A stretch of DNA of 9,610 bases from Patescibacteria group bacterium AH-259-L07 (GTDB taxonomy: Bacteria; Patescibacteriota; Patescibacteriia; UBA2591; UBA6264), in contig JALLOP010000054.1 in assembly GCA_027718005.1 (NCBI GenBank), positions 1-9,610 of the forward strand, read 5' to 3'. The position numbers and the translations under genes were made by a program. The notes under the pieces were generated by a model. It ran no database searches, was not told the DNA's origin, and worked only from the letters and a program-made list of their open reading frames with translations. Position 1 is the first letter of the stretch, and each line of letters begins with the position of its first letter. Positions 4,765 to 9,610 of the stretch are shown here, one piece after another.

Positions 4765-5641
4765 TAGCTGATTTTTCGTGCAAGTATAAAACCCAAGCTC
4801 AAGGCAATTTTTTAGAAAGCCATTCCACAACAATATTGTAGAGTTTTCCCCTGCTTGGAATCATACCATGGTCAGCATTTTCAATGATTATTTTTTGTTT
4901 TGGCTCATTAGCATTTTCAAAAACTAATTCCATATCAGAAAGAGGAACAATGTTGTCTTTTTCTCCATGTGCAAAGAGAATAGGACACTTGATCTCTTTT
5001 ATTAAATTAAGAATATTATAACTATCTAAGTCTTTCCAAAACAAAGATTCAACTTTGATGATTGTTCCATTTGATCTTTTTCTAACAGATAAACTCTCCG
5101 GTTTGTATCCCTCACCAAAGTGTTTTGAAAGACGCTCTTTTGGATGAGCTAATGTTCCAAGCATGACCATGCATTTTGCTTCTGGATGTAAAGCTATCGT
5201 TGTTGATGTTCCAAAAGATTGACTTAGAATCCCTATTTTATTAGTGTCTACTTTTGGATCGGATTTTACAAAGTCAATTATTGATTGTAATTCATCTCTC
5301 AATTTCGTTAAACTGGATTTTGAAAAATCTCCTTCACTCTCACCACATCCAGAAAAATCAAAACGATATACAATAATTCCTAAATCTGAAAGTCGTTTTG
5401 CAAAATCATCAAAGAGCCCATCCTCCTCTTTGTAGTAGGCAAATCCATGCACAAATACCATTGCTGGATTTTTTTCATTTAATTTTGGTGGAATGGCTTT
5501 TAATCCAATTAGTTTTTCTCCAAATTTATTGATGATTGAAACTTTTTTTTCCATATTACAATAGAGATTCACATTAACATATAAATCTTTTGAGCTTGGG
5601 TGGAATCTGTGTGTGTTTTCCCCATTTAGAAAAATTAGCTA
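4765..5641. repeat. Two-block inverted repeat around the first hydrolase gene
   Basis: Block 1: ACCCAAGCTCAA (4791-4802, holding the stop) against 5590-5601, 12/12. Block 2, further out: TAGCTGATTTTTC (4765-4777) against 5629-5641, 12/13. The blocks are in matching order. Confidence 0.78.
4799..5572 (-). CDS. Alpha/beta hydrolase
   Basis: A 257-aa alpha/beta-hydrolase-fold enzyme, probably cytoplasmic, similar in outline to acyl-peptidase or dienelactone-hydrolase-like esterases. VFVHGFA (39-45) supplies the oxyanion region, FDFSGCGESEG (71-81) is the usual loop, Ser119 in LSQSFG is the nucleophile, Asp206 in HGEKDNIVP the acid and His235 in ADHGM the base, so the triad is complete. The first turn of the elbow is Ser-x-Ser-x-Gly rather than Gly-x-Ser-x-Gly. 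The true start may be Met7 (5554), since MEKKVSIINKFGEKL looks like the natural opening. It is a single-gene unit flanked by its own inverted repeat. Confidence 0.9.
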   Translation of the reverse strand: MNLYCNMEKKVSIINKFGEKLIGLKAIPPKLNEKNPAMVFVHGFAYYKEEDGLFDDFAKRLSDLGIIVYRFDFSGCGESEGDFSKSSLTKLRDELQSIIDFVKSDPKVDTNKIGILSQSFGTSTTIALHPEAKCMVMLGTLAHPKERLSKHFGEGYKPESLSVRKRSNGTIIKVESLFWKDLDSYNILNLIKEIKCPILFAHGEKDNIVPLSDMELVFENANEPKQKIIIENADHGMIPSRGKLYNIVVEWLSKKLP

Positions 5642-5648
5642 TTCCGCA

Positions 5649-5687
5649 CATTAGCCAAAATGTCGCTTCGCTCCATTTTGACTAATG
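5649..5687. repeat. 14-bp-stem hairpin with GAGCGAAGCGA loop
   Basis: CATTAGCCAAAATG (5649-5662) pairs with CATTTTGACTAATG (5674-5687), 13/14. The 11-base loop on the minus strand is GAGCGAAGCGA. It overlaps the attC-like left box GACTAAT (5680-5686), so it could compete with the attC fold. Confidence 0.75.
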
Positions 5688-5764
5688 TTTCTGAATATCT
5701 GAAGTTGCGAAGCCAATTTGGGAAAGCGAAGCGCAACGAGCTTTCCGTATAGTCGCTGTTATAT
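5680..5764 (-). other. attC-like site of the short HIT unit
   Basis: Left box GACTAAT (5680-5686) followed by GTTTCTGAATATCTGAAG, very close to the sites at 2499 and 3900. Right box GTTATAT (5758-5764). Inside, GGAAAGC and GCTTTCC form an apical hairpin next to AATTTGGG. The tail contains GGGAGCGAAGCGACC and GTATGACGCAG. Confidence 0.6.
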
Positions 5765-5815
5765 GGTGAGCTTACAAGGCGAACGAGGGAGCGAAGCGAC
5801 CGACAGTATGACGCA

Positions 5816-6317
5816 GGCGGCGGCTTACAAATTCTTAATTATTTCTTCTTTAACTTGCTGCAAAACATCCTGCTCCACAGGATCTTTATGTCGTGCTTTT
5901 GATGTAAATATATGTGGCCATCCATCGTCTGTCCAGATGGTTCCCGCAAAGTTTCTCGGACCGGAGTATCGTGGAACAATATGAAAATGCGTGTGCTTAT
6001 CTTTCATCATCAATATTTGATAATTGATTTTGTCATAAGAGAAACTTTGCTTCAAAGCTTTCTCCACATCTTTCGCAACGTGGGCGAATCCCCCCATCTC
6101 TTCTGATGTTATTTCGGAGAAGGTCTCCCTATGTCTGTCGCTTTGTGATGGCTACACAATTGCCCAATGTTGTGTTCTTGTTTCTTATCAAAAGTTTCCA
6201 ATATTTGTATTCTTTGATTAGGTTATTTTGCTCATCAAAGACTTCAAATATATTGCAACAAGTCATATTGTTTAAGGTTATTGGTATGTTTTAAATAATT
6301 TTCTAAAAGCCACCGCC
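5816..6317. repeat. Inverted-repeat arms around the short HIT gene
   Basis: GGCGGCGGCTT (5816-5826, running into the stop) matches the reverse complement of 6307-6317 at 10 of 11 positions; ATTATTT a little further in also matches. Confidence 0.6.
5825..6266 (-). pseudogene. HIT-family protein, frameshifted by a GACA duplication
   Basis: From ATG 6266 the frame gives 43 residues beginning MTCCNIFEVFDEQNNL and ending LGNCVAITKR, and then soon meets a stop. In another frame the protein continues HRETFSEITSEEMGGFA and runs to 5825, containing the HIT active-site triad THFHIVPRY. The break falls in GACAGACA (minus strand, 6139-6132). Removing one GACA joins ITKR to HRETF exactly and gives a 145-residue HIT protein of normal length. 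HIT proteins bind nucleotides and act as hydrolases or transferases on dinucleoside polyphosphates and AMP conjugates. An ATG at 6097 could give a 90-aa remnant with the His motif but without half the fold. A sequencing or assembly error is possible. Confidence 0.85.
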
Positions 6318-6329
6318 GAGTAATATTGT

Positions 6330-6380
6330 ACATAACGTATCCGAGTATGCGATGTTTTGCGGAGCGTGGCGAAGTAAAAT
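6330..6380 (-). other. attC-like site of the second hydrolase unit, degenerate
   Basis: Left box ACATAAC (6330-6336) with GTATCCGAGTATGCGATG, fitting the consensus. The right side is altered: GTAAAATATGGGAG (6374 on) where others have GTTATATG. The site is short (about 51 bp). GC-rich repeats of GAGAGTGCAGCG and GCGGAGCGGAG follow to 6430. Confidence 0.45.
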
Positions 6381-6475
6381 ATGGGAGAGCGAGAGTGCAG
6401 CGTGGCAAGCCGTAGCGGAGCGGAGGCGCAGAGTAAAATAAAGGCATTTCAATAATTTCAAAGCGAGAAGAAAAT

Positions 6476-7330
6476 TTACTCCAAATTATTTTCCCATTCT
6501 ACAATCTCACTCACTGCCTGATCGGTGTGGGTATAAAGAGCAAGGTGTCCACCGCCATCTATGATGGCCAGTTTTGATTGTGGTATTTCTGCATGAATTT
6601 CTTTTGCACGTTCAAGTGGTGTTACTTTAGTATCGTCCGAACCCCAAATCATCAAAACTGGCATTTTTAGCGTCTTGTAGTCCGTCTTTACTTTCATAGT
6701 CGTTTCAATATCAGTCATAACGATGTATTTGGCAGCGGCTTCATGGGATTGAACATGACTCCAAGGTGTACCAAGCCAGGACGACATCATAGCTTTTTTG
6801 ACGAAGAGCGGAACATATTTAGTTCCGACCATAGCGTCAAATATTGGTTTCCATTTAAATCGAAGGCGGTAATAAAAATTATTTGGTCTATCTGTTTGTG
6901 AAGCATCAACCAGAATAAGCCCTGGCGTATTTTCAGAATAAAGCGAGGCATATGTTGAAGCTATGCCGCCGCCAAATGACTGCCCCATAATAAACTGTGG
7001 CTCAATTTCTAAAGACGCTAAAAATGCGTGGACAAACCTTGCATACTCTTCCATATCCCAAACTTCCGAAGGTGGCGCAGCCCGTACCAGCCCTGGTAAT
7101 TCCAGACCAACCACATAGAAATGCTGGGCAAGTTCCGAAATGACACGTTCTTTTCCTTTGTTGCAGACATTGTTTTTATGAGCACCCCAGCCGTGCATGA
7201 AAAGAATGGTCGGCTTGGAAGGATCACCCGCAGTTTGATAGTACGTCTCTAAATCATTGACGGTTATTTTGTGGTCTTGAACTTGCACAGGCATTTCGTA
7301 ATTTGATAAGCAGTCTTTTTTTATTAACAC
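6476..7330 (-). CDS. Alpha/beta hydrolase (N-terminal anchor out of frame)
   Basis: The frame opens at a GTG (7330) and gives 284 aa of a typical alpha/beta hydrolase: FMHGWGAHK (residues 44-52) for the oxyanion hole, GQSFGGG with Ser118 as nucleophile, GSDDTKVTP for the acid and DGGGHLAL for the His. A cap-like helical insert (YYRLRFKWKP...SSWLG) lies between strands. The likely full gene starts at ATG 7392 and adds a membrane anchor that is now one base out of frame (see 7331-7392). The GTG start is therefore probably not native, and a protein made from it would be soluble. The substrate is unknown. Confidence 0.85.
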   Translation of the reverse strand: MLIKKDCLSNYEMPVQVQDHKITVNDLETYYQTAGDPSKPTILFMHGWGAHKNNVCNKGKERVISELAQHFYVVGLELPGLVRAAPPSEVWDMEEYARFVHAFLASLEIEPQFIMGQSFGGGIASTYASLYSENTPGLILVDASQTDRPNNFYYRLRFKWKPIFDAMVGTKYVPLFVKKAMMSSWLGTPWSHVQSHEAAAKYIVMTDIETTMKVKTDYKTLKMPVLMIWGSDDTKVTPLERAKEIHAEIPQSKLAIIDGGGHLALYTHTDQAVSEIVEWENNLE

Positions 7331-7392
7331 AATGAATACTATAGCAAGAAGGGCTGTGCCGCCGATTAACCAGTATTTCCGTTTTTTTTCAT
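7331..7392 (-). other. Frame-broken N-terminal membrane anchor (A8 run)
   Basis: ATG 7392 is followed by eight A (7389-7382) and then CGG. With nine A the reading would be MKKKRKYWLIGGTALL, then AIVFIVLIKKD, a textbook positively charged start plus one transmembrane helix, continuing in frame into the hydrolase. With eight A the ATG frame stops after a few codons. Slippage on the homopolymer, true mutation or sequencing error could each explain it. Confidence 0.75.
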
Positions 7393-7406
7393 AAAGTGAA
7401 TGGGCT

Positions 7407-7412
7407 ATTATA
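7407..7412 (-). promoter_or_regulatory. -10 element for the second hydrolase
   Basis: A perfect TATAAT on the minus strand lies 15 bases before ATG 7392, so the leader would be only a few bases long. The -35 region (inside the inverted-repeat arm) is poor. No ribosome site is visible. Confidence 0.5.
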
Positions 7413-7470
7413 ACTATAAAAAATTTTCTTCTCGCTTCATTAAAAAGTAAATGCCTTTATTTTATTTCAG

Positions 7471-7540
7471 CTAATGGGCGCGGGTTATACGAAGTTTACG
7501 ACAAGCCGAAGACTTGGAGGAAGAATTTCTGCATAACCCG
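7471..7540 (-). other. attC-like site with CGGGTTAT/ATAACCCG stem
   Basis: GCTAAT (7471 on) resembles other left boxes. CGGGTTAT (7481-7488) pairs perfectly with ATAACCCG (7533-7540). CGAAG after GTTATAC matches the GAAG of other sites. It is the nearest site to the second hydrolase start. Confidence 0.5.
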
Positions 7541-7541
7541 A

Positions 7542-7637
7542 GTTCGGCGAAGTCGTGAGCGAAGCGAGCGGCAAGCCGAACGAGGGCGAAGCCCACAGGC
7601 ATTGTGCAAAATAAGCGAGCGAAGCGAGCGATTTTGC
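7542..7637. repeat. Three consecutive hairpins with GCGAAGCGAGCG motifs
   Basis: GTTCGGC (7542-7548) with GCCGAAC (7575-7581); GGGC-GAA-GCCC (7584-7594); GCAAAAT (7606-7612) with ATTTTGC (7631-7637), whose loop is AAGCGAGCGAAGCGAGCG. The first loop also carries GAGCGAAGCGAGCG. The stems differ while the loop motif is kept. The stretch 7393-7914 holds no gene; it is made of this and the flanking attC-like sites. Confidence 0.75.
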
Positions 7638-7839
7638 TGAACGTTAGGGATATACGAAGTTTTGCGACTGGAAGAGGCAAAAATTTGGGCGAAGGGCGAG
7701 CCGAGTCCCGAACTGCATACGCTGTGTTATACGCCCCCGACGACCGAAGGGAGGAGAGCGCAGCGAGGCACGAAACGAAGTGGAGTGCAAATTTGGGCGA
7801 ACAAGTGCAACGCAGTGAGCCATATATCCCTTGTTATAC
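7636..7839 (-). other. Composite attC-like site with two right halves
   Basis: Left box GCTGAAC (7636-7642), then AGGGATATA, which pairs perfectly with TATATCCCT before the right box GTTATAC at 7833-7839. A second right box GTTATAC at 7726-7732 with its own GAGCGCAGCG tail lies inside. AAATTTGGGCGAA occurs twice (about 7680 and 7790), one per half, suggesting recombination between two sites at this shared core. Confidence 0.6.
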
Positions 7840-7896
7840 GCCCCGAGCGAAACGAAGTGTAGCGAGAGTGCAACGTGGTCGGAGCGAAGCGGAGCA

Positions 7897-8554
7897 AGTT
7901 AAGAAAAAAACTCATTATTTGTTGTGTTTATTCCAGTTTTCAGTTAAAGCAGAAATATCTTTTTTAAATTGTTTCATTAATTTTTGGTTTTCTCTAGTTT
8001 TTTCCCAGTTTGCTCGTTCTTTGGCGTCTAATAATTCAGCAAAAATGTCTCTAAAAAATCTTGGAAATCCTAGCTTTATGTCTACAAGCCACATTTGATT
8101 TTTGTTTTCGAAAAAAAGATATTTCTGCTTTTGCGCGAATTCATGTTTAACTTCCTTTAGGGCGGTAATTCTATGTAATACATTTTGATCAGAAATGATT
8201 TCTTTTGTGTCGTGACTAAAGGGCAAAAAGTGTGTATGCGCATGAAATACTGTTTGGCCAGTAATACCGTGTTCAAATATTCCAACTTCTCCATAGAATG
8301 CACTTATAAATGATTTTACTTTTGAATATAAATCAACATATTTTTTGAAAGCATCCTCTGATAAATTACCCATCGTGGAAATATGTTCTTTCGGGATAAT
8401 AAGAATATGGCCTTGAATAAGAGGGTGCACGTCACAAACCACCCAAAATAAATTATCATCGTAAAGTGGATATTCGAGCCCAAGACCACCAGGACAATGA
8501 GCACAATCTTTTTCAAAATTTTTAGTCATAAAATAAAGAGTCTTTTTCTTAATT
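7897..8554. repeat. 24-bp inverted repeat (21/24) around the long HIT gene
   Basis: Left arm 7897-7920 (AGTTAAG, A7, CTC, ATTATTT, holding the stop) against the reverse complement of 8531-8554 (AATTAAG, A5GA, CTC, TTTATTT). The right arm lies two bases from the left box of the site at 8557. Confidence 0.8.
7915..8529 (-). CDS. HIT-domain protein with C-terminal extension
   Basis: A 204-aa protein of the histidine-triad superfamily. The N-terminal CAHC (9-12) could hold a metal with a downstream ligand. GHILIIPKEHI (40-50) is the conserved strand-loop before helix A. GQTVFHAHTHFLPF (91-104) carries the H-x-H-x-H triad at 96, 98 and 100. Such proteins hydrolyse or transfer nucleotides from dinucleoside polyphosphates and AMP conjugates. 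After about residue 110 there is an extra, Lys-rich helical region (to 204) with a charged coiled-coil-like end, longer than simple HIT proteins of 110-150 residues. It differs from the broken HIT gene at 5825, so the two are not recent duplicates. It is a single-gene unit with no evident ribosome site. Confidence 0.88.
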   Translation of the reverse strand: MTKNFEKDCAHCPGGLGLEYPLYDDNLFWVVCDVHPLIQGHILIIPKEHISTMGNLSEDAFKKYVDLYSKVKSFISAFYGEVGIFEHGITGQTVFHAHTHFLPFSHDTKEIISDQNVLHRITALKEVKHEFAQKQKYLFFENKNQMWLVDIKLGFPRFFRDIFAELLDAKERANWEKTRENQKLMKQFKKDISALTENWNKHNK

Positions 8555-8556
8555 AC

Positions 8557-8645
8557 GCTTAACGTATGCGACTATATGAAACCCCGACTTATCGGGATTT
8601 GGGAAACCGAGGTGCAACGAGCTTTCCGTATATCCCTTGTCATAT
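8557..8645 (-). other. attC-like site of the FMN reductase unit
   Basis: Left box GCTTAAC (8557-8563), right box GTCATAT (8639-8645, one base off GTTATAT). TATATG (8573-8578) pairs with CGTATA (8627-8632), and GGAAA with TTTCC nearer the tip. CCCGA-CTTA-TCGGG and ATTTGGG lie inside. Confidence 0.6.
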
Positions 8646-8647
8646 GA

Positions 8648-8722
8648 GGGTGAGCATAACGCAGTGAAGCGAGAGCACAGCGTCACCCGAGCGACTGAAA
8701 GGAGCAAAGGCGTATGACGCAG
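8648..8722. repeat. Tail hairpin and conserved GTATGACGCAG end
   Basis: GGGTGA (8648-8653) pairs with TCACCC (8683-8688) around a loop with GAAGCGAGAGCACAGCG. Then GAGCGACTGAAAGGAGC and GGCGTATGACGCAG repeat the tail at 2096-2128 almost base for base. GTATGACGCAG recurs at 5807-5816. Confidence 0.7.
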
Positions 8723-8724
8723 AG

Positions 8725-9311
8725 CACTTTTTTCGTTATTTAGAAAAAATAGACTGCACAAACTTTTTGGCTTCTTCCCGACATTCTTCACTAAAGACTT
8801 TTTCTTGCTTCACATAATGATAAAAATATCCACTAAATTTCATGTCAAAATATTTAGATGTTCTAGAAAATGGCACTTCAAATCCAATTGGCAATTCTTG
8901 ATCCGTACCAGAGACAACTAAATAAATCTTTTTATTCTTCAATTTTCTCCCCAAATCTTTTCGAATTTGCAATAAATCAGATAAGCGATCAAAAAAAGTT
9001 TTCATAAGAGCACTCATAGAATACCAGTAAATAGGTGTTGCAAAAATAATACTTTGTGAGTTTGCCATTTTCTCAGCAATTTGTAAAAAGTCATCGTTTG
9101 AATTGCTATGTTCATAATCATAATAGGAAATATCTGTCTTCAAAAGATCAATGAATTGGATATTTTTATCTTTGAATAATTCATCAACTACCATTCTCGT
9201 TGTACCGTTACTTCTTGAACTGCCAAAAATCAATAAAATTTTGTCATCCATAATAATGAAGAGATTATGTAAATTTATATATCTTGCGAGAAGATTCGTT
9301 AGGAAAAAGCG
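8725..9311. repeat. Imperfect inverted-repeat arms around the reductase gene
   Basis: GCACTTTTTTC (from about 8724, just beyond the stop) resembles the reverse complement of 9302-9311 (GCGCTTTTTC) with one substitution and one extra T. It is weak alone; it is noted because it sits where every other cassette has an arm. Confidence 0.4.
8736..9251 (-). CDS. NADPH-dependent FMN reductase-like flavoprotein
   Basis: The 171-aa protein has the flavodoxin-like fold of NADPH-dependent FMN reductases and NAD(P)H:quinone reductases. The phosphate-binding loop is GSSRSNGTTRM (10-20) and the flavin loop is ATPIYWYSMSALMKTFFDRL (71-90), matching the family P-[IL]-Y-W-x-x-x-[PS]-A-L-K-x-F-x-D-R pattern. 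It probably binds FMN and reduces quinones, flavins or other acceptors in the cytoplasm. I start at ATG 9251 (MDDKILLIFGSSR), because the upstream ATG at 9416 would run the gene through the attC-like site at 9327. It is the rightmost complete cassette, with low GC and no clear ribosome site. Confidence 0.9.
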   Translation of the reverse strand: MDDKILLIFGSSRSNGTTRMVVDELFKDKNIQFIDLLKTDISYYDYEHSNSNDDFLQIAEKMANSQSIIFATPIYWYSMSALMKTFFDRLSDLLQIRKDLGRKLKNKKIYLVVSGTDQELPIGFEVPFSRTSKYFDMKFSGYFYHYVKQEKVFSEECREEAKKFVQSIFSK

Positions 9312-9326
9312 CCCGAGTAATATGTC

Positions 9327-9428
9327 ACTTAACGTCAGGGATAAAAGAGGTTTTTCTGAAGGCGAAGACGGAAGAAAAATTTGGGAAAAATGCGTGCCGA
9401 GTCCCGAACCGTACATCCCTTGTTATAT
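9327..9428 (-). other. attC-like site, best-formed example
   Basis: Left box ACTTAAC (9327-9333), then GTC-AGGGAT; right side ATCCCT-T-GTTATAT (9422-9428). AGGGAT and ATCCCT pair, as do TAAC and GTTA, with unequal spacers. On the minus strand it reads ATATAAC-AAGGGAT...ATCCCT-GAC-GTTAAGT, the layout of classical attC (AACAA after the first box, a GTTRRRY second box). ATTTGGG lies in the middle. ATATTACTCG on its left recurs at 2499 and 6330. Confidence 0.68.
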
Positions 9429-9475
9429 GATCCGAGCGAAACGAAGTGGAGCGGGAGCGCAGCGAGGCAAGGATC
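9429..9475. repeat. Tail hairpin GATCC/GGATC
   Basis: GATCC (9429-9433) and GGATC (9471-9475) enclose GAGCGAAACGAAGTGGAGCG and GGAGCGCAGCGAGG, the recurring tail motif. Nearly the same inner sequence follows the right box at 7833. Confidence 0.65.
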
Positions 9476-9489
9476 TGTTTCACTAAACA

Positions 9490-9610
9490 TTATTTATGAA
9501 ATGTTCTTGTATCGGAAACTCTAAATTCCGATACAACAGGAAAGGGGTCGGGGAAACGTAGTTTCCCCGTGGGGGTGACAGGAGCGAATCCCTTCACCCA
9601 GCGGAACTGG
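9490..9610 (-). CDS. C-terminal end of a small reading frame (partial, doubtful)
   Basis: A frame open from the window edge to TAA at 9490 gives 39 residues ending in SDTRTFHK; an inner part reads WVKGFAPVTPTGKLRFPDPF. It may be only the reading of a palindrome-rich repeat, because it spans four hairpins. I have a vague memory of similar tails in CPR contigs but cannot verify it. No family assigned. Confidence 0.3.
   Translation of the reverse strand, partial: QFRWVKGFAPVTPTGKLRFPDPFPVVSEFRVSDTRTFHK
9507..9610. repeat. Run of four hairpins at the window edge
   Basis: TTGTATCGGAA (9507-9517) with TTCCGATACAA (9526-9536), 11 pairs; CGGGGAAAC-GTA-GTTTCCCCG (9549-9569), 9 pairs; GGGTGA-ca-GGA-GCGAA-TCC-ct-TCACCC (9573-9599); CCAG-CGGAA-CTGG (9598-9610, sharing its first bases with the previous stem). 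It is too regular for ordinary spacer DNA. Confidence 0.7.

Larger units (their letters stand above)
6434..7464. repeat. 44-bp inverted repeat around the second hydrolase gene
   Basis: Arms 6434-6477 and 7421-7464. The outer 16 bp (TAAAATAAAGGCATTT) and the inner 17 bp (AAGCGAGAAGAAAATTT) are identical in inverted orientation. The 11 bp between them differ in sequence but not in length. The left arm overlaps the first bases of the stop codon; the right arm ends upstream of the promoter. I see no convincing target duplication outside. Confidence 0.9.

Noticed and set aside
4653..4841. 62-aa plus-strand reading frame
   Set aside because: It covers an attC-like site and the antisense end of the first hydrolase; no ribosome site and no protein-like composition.
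6434..7464. Insertion sequence or transposon bounded by the 44-bp repeats
   Set aside because: There is no transposase and no clear target duplication, and every other cassette has comparable but unrelated arms.
7542..7900. CRISPR array
   Set aside because: The GCGAAGCGAGCG repeats are irregular in length and spacing and form hairpins with differing stems; there are no uniform repeats or spacers.
7604..8098. 164-aa plus-strand reading frame
   Set aside because: It runs through the attC-like and GC-rich tail sequences and the antisense of the HIT gene; the product is Arg-rich low-complexity with no start signal.
9252..9416. Longer N-terminus for the FMN reductase
   Set aside because: It would translate the attC-like site; MDDKILLIFGSSR is the normal beginning of the fold.
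9571..9610. tRNA-like T arm (GGAGCGAATCC)
   Set aside because: It resembles a T arm, but TTC is replaced by AGC and no acceptor, D or anticodon arms fit within the window.

Overview
The window looks like part of a mobile gene-cassette array of integron type, read from right to left. Ten or so short, functionally unrelated units lie on the minus strand between about 680 and 9430. Recurring non-coding sites of roughly 50-150 bp separate them. Each site carries integron attC-like boxes (RYYYAAC on the left, GTTATAY or a variant on the right, plus-strand reading), usually with a short complementary stem inside and often a central ATTTGGG. No integrase gene is present, so the array either continues to the right or is an integrase-less cluster. 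The host is uncertain. Low-GC genes, the standard code (TGA and TAG used as stops), weak Shine-Dalgarno sites on most minus-strand genes, and abundant GAGCGAAGCGA-type hairpins remind me of Patescibacteria/CPR (Parcubacteria-like) contigs, but this is an impression and not proof.

Layout. 1-2020: two plus-strand genes of higher GC with strong AGGAGG sites and intrinsic terminators (an unknown 119-aa protein and a small putative lipoprotein). They surround a minus-strand HigB/HigA toxin-antitoxin pair. Each plus-strand gene is followed by a copy of the same ~78-bp AT-rich module. 2020-9430: minus-strand cassettes, given left to right: MazG-like pyrophosphohydrolase; a RelE/YafQ-like toxin (broken by a stop) with its antitoxin; a Nudix hydrolase; an HD-domain phosphohydrolase; an alpha/beta hydrolase; a HIT protein (broken by a 4-bp duplication); a membrane-anchored alpha/beta hydrolase (frame interrupted at an A8 run); a longer HIT protein; and an NADPH-dependent FMN reductase-like flavoprotein. 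9490-9610: the end of a small reading frame in a hairpin-rich stretch that runs off the window.

The most striking pattern is that each of the nine minus-strand cassettes between 2120 and 9320 is bounded by its own inverted repeat. One arm sits at or just beyond the stop codon and the other just upstream of the start. The arms differ from cassette to cassette (for example 13/13 around the HD gene, 12/12 plus 12/13 around the first hydrolase, 21/24 around the long HIT gene, 33 of 44 around the second hydrolase). In an excised circular cassette the two arms would lie on either side of the single attC and lengthen its stem. I know of no described integron feature that matches this.

The cargo is mainly nucleotide-metabolism or house-cleaning hydrolases (MazG, Nudix, HD, HIT), general hydrolases, a flavoprotein, and two toxin-antitoxin modules. 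This fits accessory and stabilising cassettes rather than one pathway. Three of the genes carry simple disabling lesions.
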